Of a stretch of DNA of 64,000 nt, positions 16,518 through 25,016 are shown piece after piece. This DNA comes from Hymenobacter daecheongensis DSM 21074 (GTDB lineage Bacteria > Bacteroidota > Bacteroidia > Cytophagales > Hymenobacteraceae): contig NZ_FQYN01000002.1 in NCBI RefSeq assembly GCF_900141805.1, positions 186,001-250,000 of the forward strand, written 5' to 3'. The first letter of the stretch is position 1. Each line of letters starts with the position of its first letter. Below the pieces are notes generated by a model. The model saw nothing but the letters and a program-made list of their open reading frames with translations, was not told the origin of the DNA and ran no database searches. Made by a program: the position numbers and the translations under genes.

Positions 16518-18197
16518 CTAACGCACTGTGAGTCGGGCCGTAGCTACCGTGCCGCCGGCCAGCGTGGCACGCAGGGCGTAGAGGCCGGGGGCCAGGCCGC
16601 GCAGCGCCACCGGGCAAGGGCCGGCGGCAGTGGGCAGCGCCTGCTCCCGCACGGTGCGGCCCAGCGCGTCGGTCAGCACCAGGTGGCCGCCGCCGGCGGG
16701 CAGCAGCAGCATGGTCTGCTCCGTGGCCGGGTTAGGATACACCGCCAGGGCCAGGGGGGCCTGTGCCGGGCGGCTGCCGGTGATGAGGCCGCCAGCATTG
16801 AGCTTGGCGACAAAGAAGCTGATACCAGGATCTTGGCTCGTCAGCGAGCCAAACCGCACGGAGCCGAAGGCCCCTCCGGCAACGTAGGCGTTGCCCTGGG
16901 CATCGGTGGCCAGGCTGGTGCTTACGGCGGCCCCGGAGATGGCGGAGCTACCACCGGCGGCTCCGGCCCACACTACGTTGCCGGCCTGGTCGTAGCGCAC
17001 CACGTACAGCGCGGCACCAGGACTGGTGAGCACCGTGCTGCCAAACGTGACGGAGCCCTGGAACGGGCCAGTCAGGTAGAGGCCGCCGCGGTTGTCGTAA
17101 GCCACGTCGTAGCCGGAATAGGCGTCAAGCGGCGCGGGCTGCACCTTGCGCTCCCAGCGGCGCGTGCCGTCGGGCGCATAGGCTGCCACGTAGATGGCGC
17201 TGACTTCGCTGCCGTTCACGTCCCGGTAGTCAGCGTAGCCGGTCACGGCCACCCGGCCGGCGGCATCCACGGCTACGGCCGCGCCGCGCTCCGAATCGGA
17301 GCCGCCGGAACGCCGGGCCCAGAGGGCATTGCCTTGGGTATCGTATTTAGCCACAAACAGATCTTCCTCGCCCCCGACCGTGGGCAGCGTCTGGGTGCCG
17401 AAGGTGGCCGCCAGCGATACCGAGCCGGTCAGGTAGGTGTTGCCGGCCGCGTCGGCAGCCAGACCGCCGCCGTAGTCCAGCGAGGCCGAGCCCGCCGAGC
17501 GCAGCCAGACAGCCGTGCCGGCGGGGCTGATTTTGCACAGGAAAATGTCGCTGGCCGAGTTGGTGCTGTTCAGGGTAGTGGTACTGCCGAAGGCCAGCGT
17601 GCCGCTGTAGTCCCCGGTGAGGTACACGTTGCCGGCCGCATCGGCGGCCACGCCGGTGCAGTAGGCACTGGCCGATGCCTCGCCTCGGCGGGCCCAGAGC
17701 AGGTTCCCCTGGGGGTCATACTTAGCCACGAACGAATCGGTCTGGCCGGCTGCCGTGGAGAGGGAAGTGGTGCCCAGAGTGAGGTACTGGCCAAAGTAGC
17801 CGGCCAGGTACACGTTGCCGGCGGCATCTACGGTAGTCAGCACGTTGGATTCGTCGTGTGAGCTGGTCAGGGCGTGGCGGGCCCAGGCCAGCGTGCCGTC
17901 GGCGTTGTAGCGGGCCACAAAGAAGCCCGCATCATTGGTACCGGCCGTGAAGCTGGTGGTAGCGTTGAGCGTAAGCGTGCCATCGAAGAAACCGCTCACG
18001 ATATGGCTGCCATCGGCGGCCACGGCCACCTTGCTGGCCTGGGAGCCCTGGCTGCCGCTGGGCGGGCCGGCACTGATGGCGCGGGTGACCGAGGCCCAGG
18101 TGGGCGCAGCAACCTGCGCCTGGGCAGTGAGGGCCGGGAAGCCCAGAACCGCCAACAATGTCAGACGGGACAAGAACGAGGGAATAGAAGTAGGCAT
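16518..18197 (-). CDS. Secreted beta-propeller-repeat protein with T9SS type A sorting domain
   Basis: A 559-residue protein with an N-terminal signal peptide (ends ALTAQAQ). It carries about seven SBBP-type repeats with the pattern DAAGNVYLTG (for example near residues 130, 200, 250), usual for extracellular beta-propellers. The last ~75 residues are a type A T9SS sorting domain: LAVYPNPATEQTMLLL, then GRTVREQALP and GLAPGLYALRA. It should be exported through the type IX system and attached or released at the cell surface. The ligand is unknown. Confidence 0.9.
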   Translation of the reverse strand: MPTSIPSFLSRLTLLAVLGFPALTAQAQVAAPTWASVTRAISAGPPSGSQGSQASKVAVAADGSHIVSGFFDGTLTLNATTSFTAGTNDAGFFVARYNADGTLAWARHALTSSHDESNVLTTVDAAGNVYLAGYFGQYLTLGTTSLSTAAGQTDSFVAKYDPQGNLLWARRGEASASAYCTGVAADAAGNVYLTGDYSGTLAFGSTTTLNSTNSASDIFLCKISPAGTAVWLRSAGSASLDYGGGLAADAAGNTYLTGSVSLAATFGTQTLPTVGGEEDLFVAKYDTQGNALWARRSGGSDSERGAAVAVDAAGRVAVTGYADYRDVNGSEVSAIYVAAYAPDGTRRWERKVQPAPLDAYSGYDVAYDNRGGLYLTGPFQGSVTFGSTVLTSPGAALYVVRYDQAGNVVWAGAAGGSSAISGAAVSTSLATDAQGNAYVAGGAFGSVRFGSLTSQDPGISFFVAKLNAGGLITGSRPAQAPLALAVYPNPATEQTMLLLPAGGGHLVLTDALGRTVREQALPTAAGPCPVALRGLAPGLYALRATLAGGTVATARLTVR

Positions 18198-18230
18198 GCG
18201 AATGGGGTATGGGTTGGGTTAATACAGAAG

Positions 18231-18260
18231 CGAAAGTACGTCAGCGTCACTGTCCGGCAA
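18231..18260 (-). promoter_or_regulatory. Candidate promoter of the T9SS-cargo gene
   Basis: Minus strand: TTG at 18260-18258, 19-nt spacer, TACTTTCG at 18238-18231 (one base off TAnnTTTG). It is 34 nt upstream of the start codon. Confidence 0.45.
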
Positions 18261-18363
18261 GCAGAATCGGCACAGTGTATTCTGCGGCGACGGCCGGCCA
18301 TCGAGGAGCGCAAGATGACCGCATGGCGGTTTCAAATCACTCTCAGGAGAAGGGTACTACCAA

Positions 18364-18390
18364 GAAGGTTGCATAGCTCCTGCAACCTTC
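18364..18390 (-). terminator. Hairpin downstream of the CLC antiporter gene
   Basis: A perfect 10-bp stem, GAAGGTTGCA (18364-18373) with TGCAACCTTC (18381-18390), loop 7 nt. It is 47 nt past the stop of the minus-strand clc gene. No U-run follows, so its role as terminator is uncertain. The rest of 18198-18436 shows nothing else. Confidence 0.4.
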
Positions 18391-18436
18391 TCCGCGGCCT
18401 GCTATTGCCGGGGCGCTCACCGGCTGACTCGAAGTC

Positions 18437-19732
18437 TTACAGCTCCCCCAGCCGGCGGCCCTGCTGGCGGCCGAAGCGCGGGTGCTTGGCCTGCCCGATC
18501 AGCTGGGCCGAATAGATGCCCCGGTGCCCGGAAAACAGGTAGGCCACCACGCAGGCTAGTCCCAGGTAGATGGCCGCCTGCGTGCCGAACAGCTCCAGAC
18601 CCAGCAGCGTGCAGGCCAGCGGCGTGTTGGCCGCGCCCGCCAACACGCCCACAAAGCCCATGGCCGCCAGCAGCGCCACCGGCAGCGGCAGCACCAGCGC
18701 CAGCGCCGAGCCCAGCGCCGCCCCGATAAAAAACAGCGGCGTCACCTCGCCCCCCCGAAAGCCGCACCCCAGCGTGAGGGCCGTCAGGAGCAGCTTCCAG
18801 GCAAAATCCGGGGCCGCCAGCGGGTGCTGAAACGCTTCCAGAATGACGGGAATGCCCAGGCCCACGTAGCGCGTGGTGCCCAGTGCCGCCACCACACCCA
18901 GCAGCAGCAAGCCCCCCGCCACCGGCCGCAGCGGCGCATAAGCCAGACAGGCAAACTGCCGGCTGAACCAGTGCGTGAGCCCCGCAAAGCCGCGGGCCGT
19001 GAGGCCAAACAGCGCCCCCGCCAGCAGCACGCAGCCCAGTCCCAGCGGCGTGAGCGGCACCGCCGCCAGCTGCGGATACGCCGTGTGCCCCACGCCCCAG
19101 GCCCGCGTCACGAAGTCGGCGCTGACGGCGGCCAGGAAGGCGGGCACCAGCGCATCGTAGCGGATGGTGCCCAGCAGAAACACTTCCAGCCCGAATACCG
19201 CGCCGGCCAGCGGCGTGCCGAACACGGAGGCAAACCCGGCGCTGATGCCCGCGATGAGCAGCAGGCGCCGGTCGCGGGGGCGCAGGCCAAGCAAACGGGT
19301 GAGCTGATCGGCCAGGGCGCCGCCCATCTGCACGGCGGTGCCCTCACGGCCGGCCGAGCCGCCCACCAGGTGGGTGAGCAGCGTGCCGCCCAGCACCAGC
19401 GGCACCAGGCGCAGCGGAACGGGGGCGCGGGGCGCATGAATCTCGTCGAGCAGCAGGTTGTTGCCGCGCCCAGCCGCCCCGCCGAAATAGTGGTAGGCCG
19501 CCCCGATAACAAAGCCCGCCACGGGCAGCAGCCCCAGCACCCAAGGGTGCAGCTCGCGCCAGCGCGTGACCCAATCCAACGACACCAGAAACAGGGCGGA
19601 AGCCGTGCCGGCCAAGGCGCCGACCAAGATGCTAAGCAGCAGCCAGCGCAGCAGAAAAAACAGGTTGGCGGGCGCGTCGTGGGCCTTTAGGCAGGCAGGC
19701 AGCTGACGGAAGAAGGCAGAAAGAGGGGCCAC
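18437..19732 (-). CDS. CLC-F type fluoride/proton antiporter
   Basis: An inner-membrane CLC-family transporter, about 431 residues from a GTG at 19732. The family motif GSAGREGTAVQMG holds the proton-gating glutamate. The canonical chloride filter GSGIP is replaced by GRGNN(LLLDEIH), as in the fluoride-specific CLC-F branch. A fluoride riboswitch lies directly upstream, so export of toxic fluoride is the likely job. The open frame begins at an ATG (19795) inside the riboswitch aptamer and that start is rejected. No ATG occurs in frame before the first membrane helix, so the GTG start is a best guess. Family certain, fluoride specificity strongly inferred. Confidence 0.88.
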   Translation of the reverse strand: MAPLSAFFRQLPACLKAHDAPANLFFLLRWLLLSILVGALAGTASALFLVSLDWVTRWRELHPWVLGLLPVAGFVIGAAYHYFGGAAGRGNNLLLDEIHAPRAPVPLRLVPLVLGGTLLTHLVGGSAGREGTAVQMGGALADQLTRLLGLRPRDRRLLLIAGISAGFASVFGTPLAGAVFGLEVFLLGTIRYDALVPAFLAAVSADFVTRAWGVGHTAYPQLAAVPLTPLGLGCVLLAGALFGLTARGFAGLTHWFSRQFACLAYAPLRPVAGGLLLLGVVAALGTTRYVGLGIPVILEAFQHPLAAPDFAWKLLLTALTLGCGFRGGEVTPLFFIGAALGSALALVLPLPVALLAAMGFVGVLAGAANTPLACTLLGLELFGTQAAIYLGLACVVAYLFSGHRGIYSAQLIGQAKHPRFGRQQGRRLGEL

Positions 19733-19784
19733 AAAGGAAGCAACATGATGAATACCCGGCGCGGCCCGCGTGGCCGTCCGTTGC

Positions 19785-19843
19785 GTAGGAATCATCAGCG
19801 CGGGGCGCGGGGCACCGGCGGTTCGCGGTGGAAATCCATCACC
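19785..19843 (-). ncRNA. Fluoride riboswitch (crcB motif)
   Basis: On the minus strand the segment matches the conserved parts of the crcB RNA aptamer: GGTGATGG followed by CCACC (stem P1, extended to CGGTG/CACCG), then GAACCGCC, a variable hairpin (GGTGC-CCC-GCGCC), and the 3' signature CTGATGATTCCTAC. A likely -7 element, TATCTTCG at 19862-19855, places the transcript start just before the aptamer. It controls the CLC-F gene. A short GC stem (CGGCC/GGCCG) follows, but the expression platform is not clear. Confidence 0.9.
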
Positions 19844-19906
19844 GTAAGCAGGACCGAAGATAGGAAGGATGCCCCGGTTTCGGCTGTGGCTTTGGCTGCG
19901 CCCCCG

Positions 19907-20791
19907 CTACCGGCTGCGCCCCAGCACGCGCCGCAGCTTGGCCACATTATCTACCTCGTAGGCATCCGGGTTGGCCTGCACCAGCTCGGTGATGCGCTTG
20001 GTGGAGCGGCCCCCGAAAGCCACCACGGCCAGCCCGGCGGCGTGGGCCTGGGCGGTGTTGGCGGCGGTGGTAAGGTCTTCGCTGAGCACTACGGCCTCCA
20101 CGTTCAGGGCCTGGGCTTTGCGGAGGTTGGCGGCAAAATCATGGGTGATTTCGTAGCCCTGGAGCGCGGCGGGCCACAAACGGCGCACTCGCTGCAGGGT
20201 GGCCACCTGGTCAGTCACGAACAGTACCCGCCCGGGCGGCACGCGGTAGCGCTGCAGCAGGCGCACCAGCTGCCGGGCCAGGGCGGCCGAGCTGGCCTGG
20301 GCCTGCACCGGACTCAGGCAGGGCAGGTCTTCGTGCAGATCGAGGTGCAGGTAGGGAAATTCGGGCCGGCGGGCGAGGCGGGCCAGCAGCGTATCGAAGG
20401 TGATAATTCGCTCGCGCTGAAACCAGTCGTAGGGCCAGCCGCCGCGGTAGCGCAGCTGCACCAGCGCGGCGGCCGGCTGCTCGCTGGTGCAGCCCCGGCC
20501 GGTGCGCGTCATCGAGCTCAGCGTCACGTCGTGGTAGAGCACCGGCACGCTGTCCTGGCTGAGCTGGATGTCCACTTCCAGGCCTTCCGCACCATCCTGC
20601 AGGGCTTTCAACTCGCTGCGCAGGCTGCTTGGCGGCAGCGGGTTGAAGGTATTCAGCGGCCGGAAGAAGCCCGAGCCGGCATGGCCGACGACCACCATCT
20701 GGCCCGGTTCACGGCGCAGGGAGTTGGATTGAGCCAATGCGGCGGTGGTCAGAAGCAGGGCCGCGAGGAGCGGAAGAAGGCGTTTGATCAT
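19907..20791 (-). CDS. Glycerophosphodiester phosphodiesterase family protein
   Basis: A 294-residue secreted enzyme with a signal peptide (MIKRLLPLLAALLLTTAALAQ). The GDPD pattern is GHAGSGF (in place of the more common HRG), EGLEVDIQLSQDSVPVLYHD with the metal-binding Glu and Asp, and PYLHLDLHE. It should split glycerophosphodiesters to glycerol 3-phosphate and an alcohol. The C-terminal DNVAKLRRVL is typical of the family. Not obviously co-regulated with the riboswitch downstream. Confidence 0.8.
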   Translation of the reverse strand: MIKRLLPLLAALLLTTAALAQSNSLRREPGQMVVVGHAGSGFFRPLNTFNPLPPSSLRSELKALQDGAEGLEVDIQLSQDSVPVLYHDVTLSSMTRTGRGCTSEQPAAALVQLRYRGGWPYDWFQRERIITFDTLLARLARRPEFPYLHLDLHEDLPCLSPVQAQASSAALARQLVRLLQRYRVPPGRVLFVTDQVATLQRVRRLWPAALQGYEITHDFAANLRKAQALNVEAVVLSEDLTTAANTAQAHAAGLAVVAFGGRSTKRITELVQANPDAYEVDNVAKLRRVLGRSR

Positions 20792-20896
20792 GCAACGGAT
20801 TGGCCGGACACAGTACCCGGCAGTGCGTGGGCATACGCCGGGGCGGCACTTGCTGTTCGATTGGGCAGTGCATCATTCAGTGGCGCGGACGCGCCC

Positions 20897-22060
20897 CTAC
20901 CCTACCAGTTTCAGCATCCACTTTTTCACCAGCGGCTGGCGGGCCACGCGGAAGCCGGCATTCACCACCCAGGGCTTATCGGCGAAAAAGCGCATCAGGC
21001 GGTAGCTGCGCGTGAGCTTGCGGCCGATTTTCTCCTCCACTTCCCGCTCGTATTGCTGCAGGAAAGCGGCGCTGAAATCCTGCTGGGCGAAGCAGCGCTG
21101 CACCTGCGCGGCGGCCAGAACACCGCTTTCGATGGCCGTATCGATGCCGTGGCCCTGCAGCGGGTCGATGAGGGAAGCCGCGTCGCCGCAGAGCAGGAAG
21201 CGCGGCCCCGTGCTGGGGCGCGGCGTGCCGCCCAGCGGCAGCCCGAAGCCCACGATGGGCGTGAGCTGCTCGGCCTGGGCGAAGCGCGGGGCCAGCGCGG
21301 GGTGCTGGCGCAGCACTTCCTGCATGGTTTCCTTCAGGTTCACCTGCCCGGCCGCAATCTGATCCGAGACCATGCCGAAGCCCACGTTGCAGGTGCCGTC
21401 GGGGCCGACGGGGAAGATCCAGAGGTAGCCGGCCAGGTGTTCCTTCAGGAAGAAGAACTCGGTGGTTTGCTCGTTGGTGCCGCTGATGCCGCGGTAGTAG
21501 GCGCGCACGGCGGCGCAGTGGTAGCGGCGGTCGAGGGGGCGCGGGAGCAGCTTGCGGGCCACCACGGAGTTGGCCCCGTCGCAGCCCAGCACCAGGGCGG
21601 CGGTGAGGGGCGGGCTGCCATCGGCGGGAAAGACGGTGGCGCAGTGGGCGTCGGTCTGCACGTCACGCACGGCGTAATTTTCGCGGATTTCGGTGCTGGT
21701 GTGGCGGCGCACCAGGTTCAGCAGGTGGTGGTCGAAGTGCAGACGCGGGCTGCTAAACGTGGGCAGCTGCCACTGCACGCGGGCCTCGCCGCCATCGGGC
21801 GCTACCAGGCGGCTGGTCTGGGTGTCGGCGCGGGGCGTGCGGGTGCGCAGCTCCTGGTAAAAGTCTTCGGAGAGCTTGCGTAGCGCTTTCAGGGCCGGGC
21901 CGGGAATGGCATCGCCGCAGACTTTATCGCGCGGAAACCGGGCCTTATCAAGCAGGGCCACGCGCAGGCCGCTGTGGCGCAGGGCCAGCGCGCAGGCCGC
22001 GCCCGCCGGACCGGCCCCAATCAGGATAACGTCGTAGTGGTGGCGGGCAGCATCGGGCAC
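20897..22060 (-). CDS. Geranylgeranyl-reductase family FAD-dependent oxidoreductase
   Basis: A 387-residue flavoprotein. The N-terminal dinucleotide-binding motif is GAGPAGAACALALRHSG, followed by KARFPRDKVCGDAIPG, a signature of the geranylgeranyl reductase family. The second FAD motif is LCGDAASLIDPLQGHGIDTA. Members reduce double bonds of isoprenoid chains or act as related monooxygenases; the substrate is unknown here. No membrane helix is evident. Confidence 0.85.
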   Translation of the reverse strand: MPDAARHHYDVILIGAGPAGAACALALRHSGLRVALLDKARFPRDKVCGDAIPGPALKALRKLSEDFYQELRTRTPRADTQTSRLVAPDGGEARVQWQLPTFSSPRLHFDHHLLNLVRRHTSTEIRENYAVRDVQTDAHCATVFPADGSPPLTAALVLGCDGANSVVARKLLPRPLDRRYHCAAVRAYYRGISGTNEQTTEFFFLKEHLAGYLWIFPVGPDGTCNVGFGMVSDQIAAGQVNLKETMQEVLRQHPALAPRFAQAEQLTPIVGFGLPLGGTPRPSTGPRFLLCGDAASLIDPLQGHGIDTAIESGVLAAAQVQRCFAQQDFSAAFLQQYEREVEEKIGRKLTRSYRLMRFFADKPWVVNAGFRVARQPLVKKWMLKLVG

Positions 22061-22227
22061 GGGCGGCGGGGTAAGGTGGTCGGAATCAAAGGTAAGAGCG
22101 GCGGGCAGGTTTGGCGTTGCGAAAAAGCAATGGCCGGCTAATAACTGGCTTATACAATATTCGGGAGCGGCGCCGTTTAGTCAGGCATCGGCAGCCAATG
22201 CGGCCCTCATTCCTACCAATTTATCCG

Positions 22228-22941
22228 ATGAAAAAAGCCCTGCTGGCGCTGACGCTGGCCTTGGTCGTATGCGCTGCGCGGCCGGCAACTCCTACTTTCC
22301 GGGACGAACAATTGCAGCATCCGCGGGTGCGGGCGGCCTATGCGCGGCAGTGGCCGGCGCTGCGGCAGCTGCTCAGCCAGCACCACATCGAGCCGGGCCG
22401 GCTGGAGGTGTTTATCCGGGCGTTTAAGATAGGCCGGCGGGTGGAAGTGTGGGGCCGCAACCAGGGCGAGGCCGGGTTTCAGCCGCTGCGCACGTACCGC
22501 ATTGCGGCCTGCTCGGGCGCACTGGGCCCCAAGCGGCAGGAGGGCGACGGGCAGGTGCCCGAGGGCGTGTACCACATCAACCGTTTCCACCCCAACAGCC
22601 TCTATCACCTCTCGCTGGGCCTCGACTACCCCAACGCCGCCGACCGCGCGCTGGGCAACCCGAAACCCGGCGGCGACATTTTCCTGCACGGCTCCAACGT
22701 CAGCATCGGCTGCCTGCCCCTCACCGATGCGCTGATTGAGGAATTGTACGTGCTGTTGGTAGAAGCTCGCACGGCCGGGCAGCTGGACATTCCGGTGCAT
22801 ATCTTCCCCTTCGAGCTGAATGAGGAAATGCTGGCCCGCTACCGGCAGCACCGGCACTACGCGTTTTGGCGGAGCCTGCAGCCAGTGTATGCGGAGTTTG
22901 AAGAAGGATTGAAAGCCGGATCTTTGGGGGATGCGTATTGA
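22228..22941 (+). CDS. L,D-transpeptidase family protein (YkuD)
   Basis: A 237-residue secreted protein from ATG at 22228 (MKKALLALTLALVVCAARPA, signal peptide). The YkuD domain has the catalytic pattern HGSNVSIGCLPLTD: His, then Ser-x-Gly-Cys. It probably forms or edits L,D cross-links in peptidoglycan, or acts as a murein transpeptidase-like amidase. The longer open frame upstream has no signal peptide and is rejected. The domain ends well before the C-terminus (YAEFEEGLKAGSLGD). Confidence 0.88.
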   Translation: MKKALLALTLALVVCAARPATPTFRDEQLQHPRVRAAYARQWPALRQLLSQHHIEPGRLEVFIRAFKIGRRVEVWGRNQGEAGFQPLRTYRIAACSGALGPKRQEGDGQVPEGVYHINRFHPNSLYHLSLGLDYPNAADRALGNPKPGGDIFLHGSNVSIGCLPLTDALIEELYVLLVEARTAGQLDIPVHIFPFELNEEMLARYRQHRHYAFWRSLQPVYAEFEEGLKAGSLGDAY

Positions 22942-23074
22942 ATTTCCAGGCGATGTTTCCAGGCGACGTTTCCCGCGGAGGCACCCAGAGGTTGGCGCAG
23001 AGGAGCGCAGAGCGTTGCCGCCCGCCGGAGTCCCAATTCATAATTCAACATTCAGAATTCATAATTCAAAAAAA
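22942..23074. repeat. Intergenic repeats upstream of the Nudix gene
   Basis: 22970-23012 resembles the common GGCACCCAGAGGTTGGCGCA / GAGGAGCGCAGAG unit. 23033-23070 holds AATTCATAATTCAA-type units repeated three times. There is no other feature. Confidence 0.5.
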
Positions 23075-23590
23075 GTGCGTGAGTCGGCGGTGATAGTGCC
23101 GGTATTTCGGGATGCGGCCGGGGAGTTGCGGGTGCTGCTGGTGCGCCGCGGCGAGCGGGGCGTGCATGGCGGGCAGCTGGCGTTTCCCGGTGGCAAGCGC
23201 GACCCTGAAGATGCCTCCTTGCTGGCCACGGCCCTGCGCGAAACGCGGGAGGAAGTGGGGCTGGGGCCGGAAAGCATTGCCGTACTGGCCGCGCTGCCCG
23301 TCATCGAAACATTCACCACGGGCTTCCGCATCACCCCGTTTCTGGCCCGCGTGGTGCCGCCGCCAACGTGGCAGGTTCAGCAGCCCGAAATTGTGGAAGT
23401 GCTGGAGGTGAGCCTGCGCCACCTCGCCGACCCGGCCACCCACGCGCAGGAAGAATGGCAGCTGCCCGAGTGGCCCCGGCCGGCGCTGGTGTCGTTCTGG
23501 CGGGTGGGGCCGCACCCGCTGTGGGGGGCCAGCTACCGGATTCTGCGGCCCCTGGTGCCCCGCCTGCTGGCAGGCGAGTGGGCGGTGTGA
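23075..23590 (+). CDS. Nudix hydrolase (CoA pyrophosphatase-like)
   Basis: A 171-residue enzyme if it begins at GTG 23075 (VRESAVIVPVF). The open frame extends to 22931, but the extra 48 codons read through simple repeats. The Nudix box is GGKRDPEDASLLATALRETR followed by EEVGL, complete with the REVxEEG pattern. The context ALPVIETFTTGFRITPFLA resembles CoA and ADP-ribose pyrophosphatases of the NudL type. It hydrolyses nucleoside diphosphates linked to another moiety. Confidence 0.85.
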   Translation: MRESAVIVPVFRDAAGELRVLLVRRGERGVHGGQLAFPGGKRDPEDASLLATALRETREEVGLGPESIAVLAALPVIETFTTGFRITPFLARVVPPPTWQVQQPEIVEVLEVSLRHLADPATHAQEEWQLPEWPRPALVSFWRVGPHPLWGASYRILRPLVPRLLAGEWAV

Positions 23591-23692
23591 GCACACTGTA
23601 GTTATAGGCGCACACATCATTCTGGCACGAAATTGCGTTTGGAACGCGCACCCGGTGGTAGCTTGCCCCTTTCCCCACCGGCTTTCTTCGCT

Positions 23693-24799
23693 ATGCAACG
23701 ACTTTCTTTCTTCGGCGCTCTGCTCCTGGCCTGCTGCCTGCGGCCCGCCGCCGCCCAGGCCCAGGCTCCCGAACAATCCATCTGGTATTTTGGCGGCCAG
23801 GCCGGCCTGCGCTTCGAGGGCACCGCGGCCCCCACGCCCCTGCTCGATGGCAAGATGAGCACCTACGAAGGCTCGGCGGTGGCTACCAATAAGCAGGGCC
23901 AGCTCTTGTTTTATACTAACGGCGAGCTGGTGTACAACCGCAAGCACGAGGTGATGCTGAACGGCAAGGGGCTGATGGGCAGCAAATCAAGCGCCCAGAG
24001 CGCCCTCATCGTGCCCGACCCCGGCAGCGGCAACGTGTTCTATATCTTCACCACCGCGCCCCAGGGCACCAGCAACGGCATGCGCTACTCGGTGGTGGAC
24101 ATGACCCGCGAGGGTGGCTTCGGCGACGTGCCGCGGGCCAATATGCTGCTCATTACGCCGGTGGCGGAAAAGCTGGCCGCCGTAAAGCACAAAAACGGCC
24201 GCGACATCTGGGTTATCGGGCACCGCTGGAACTCCAACGCCTTCGTGGCCTACCTCGTGACGGCCGACGGCGTGGAAACCAAGCCCGTGCTCAGCAACGT
24301 GGGCAGCATGAACGCCGGTCCCGGCCGCAATGCCATCGGCACCATCAAATTCTCGCCCGACGGCCGCAAGCTGGCTACCTCCATCTGGCGTGAAAGCAAC
24401 AAGTTCGAGGTATTCGACTTCGACGCGGCCACCGGCAAGGTCAGCAACCCGACATCCTTCGGCACTTATGAGGAAGCCTACGGCGTGGAGTTTTCACCCG
24501 ACGGCACCAAGGTATATGGCACCTGCAACGGCAAAGGCGGCGGCCAGGCCGAAATCTGGCAGTTTGACCTGACCCCGAAAAAGCCCGCGGCCGTGAAAAT
24601 CGGCACCTCCGCCAACCGCAAAATCGGCTCCCTGCAGCTCGGCAACGACGGCCGCATCTACGTAGCCCGCGAAGACAACCCGTTCCTGGGCGTTATCCAA
24701 AACCCCAACGCCGCCGGCCTGGCCTGCAAATACGTGGACGACGGCCTGAAGCTGGGCGGCCGCCGCAGCAAGCTGGGCCTTCCGATTTTCGCGCGGTAG
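23693..24799 (+). CDS. Secreted beta-propeller (WD40/YVTN-like) protein
   Basis: A 368-residue secreted protein from ATG at 23693 with a signal peptide (MQRLSFFGALLLACCLRPAAAQA). It opens with SIWYFGGQAGLRFEGTAAPT, the usual start of Bacteroidota proteins with PKD/propeller repeats. Blades are seen as IKFSPDGRKLATSIW, VEFSPDGTKVYGTC and LQLGNDGRIYVAR. No T9SS tail is present. It may be a stand-alone version of the N-terminal part of larger surface proteins. Function unknown. Confidence 0.7.
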   Translation: MQRLSFFGALLLACCLRPAAAQAQAPEQSIWYFGGQAGLRFEGTAAPTPLLDGKMSTYEGSAVATNKQGQLLFYTNGELVYNRKHEVMLNGKGLMGSKSSAQSALIVPDPGSGNVFYIFTTAPQGTSNGMRYSVVDMTREGGFGDVPRANMLLITPVAEKLAAVKHKNGRDIWVIGHRWNSNAFVAYLVTADGVETKPVLSNVGSMNAGPGRNAIGTIKFSPDGRKLATSIWRESNKFEVFDFDAATGKVSNPTSFGTYEEAYGVEFSPDGTKVYGTCNGKGGGQAEIWQFDLTPKKPAAVKIGTSANRKIGSLQLGNDGRIYVAREDNPFLGVIQNPNAAGLACKYVDDGLKLGGRRSKLGLPIFAR

Positions 24800-24811
24800 T
24801 GCTTAGCCCCC

Positions 24812-25016
24812 GCACGCCTCACCTCAGGCCCCTCTCCCGAGGAGAGGGGAGCCTGATGGCGCTAACGGACAAAAGCCACCTGCTTCGCAGCAGGTGGCTT
24901 TTGTGTTCTGGAGTATCACTGCAAATACGCATTTGGGGCGGGGGCGTCGGCTCTCGCATAATTCGCGCCATTCGGCTCCCCTCTCCCTTAGGAGAGGGGC
25001 CGGGGGTGAGGCGTGC
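24812..25016. repeat. Nested palindromic element of the CCTCTCC type
   Basis: Outer arms GCACGCCTCAC and GTGAGGCGTGC, extended by GGCCCCTCTCC-type sequence on both sides (CCCCTCTCCCGAGGAGAGGGG; CCCCTCTCCCTTAGGAGAGG). In the centre is a perfect 13-bp hairpin, AAAAGCCACCTGC (24871-24883) with GCAGGTGGCTTTT (24890-24902). It fills the gap between two convergent genes and probably ends both transcripts. Confidence 0.8.

Noticed and set aside
18437..19795. CLC start at ATG 19795
   Set aside because: This ATG is part of the conserved 3' end of the fluoride aptamer (CTGATGATTCCTAC).
19745..21883. 712-residue open frame on the plus strand
   Set aside because: It is antisense to the GDPD and reductase genes and to the riboswitch; composition is that of a GC-rich shadow frame with no recognisable domain.
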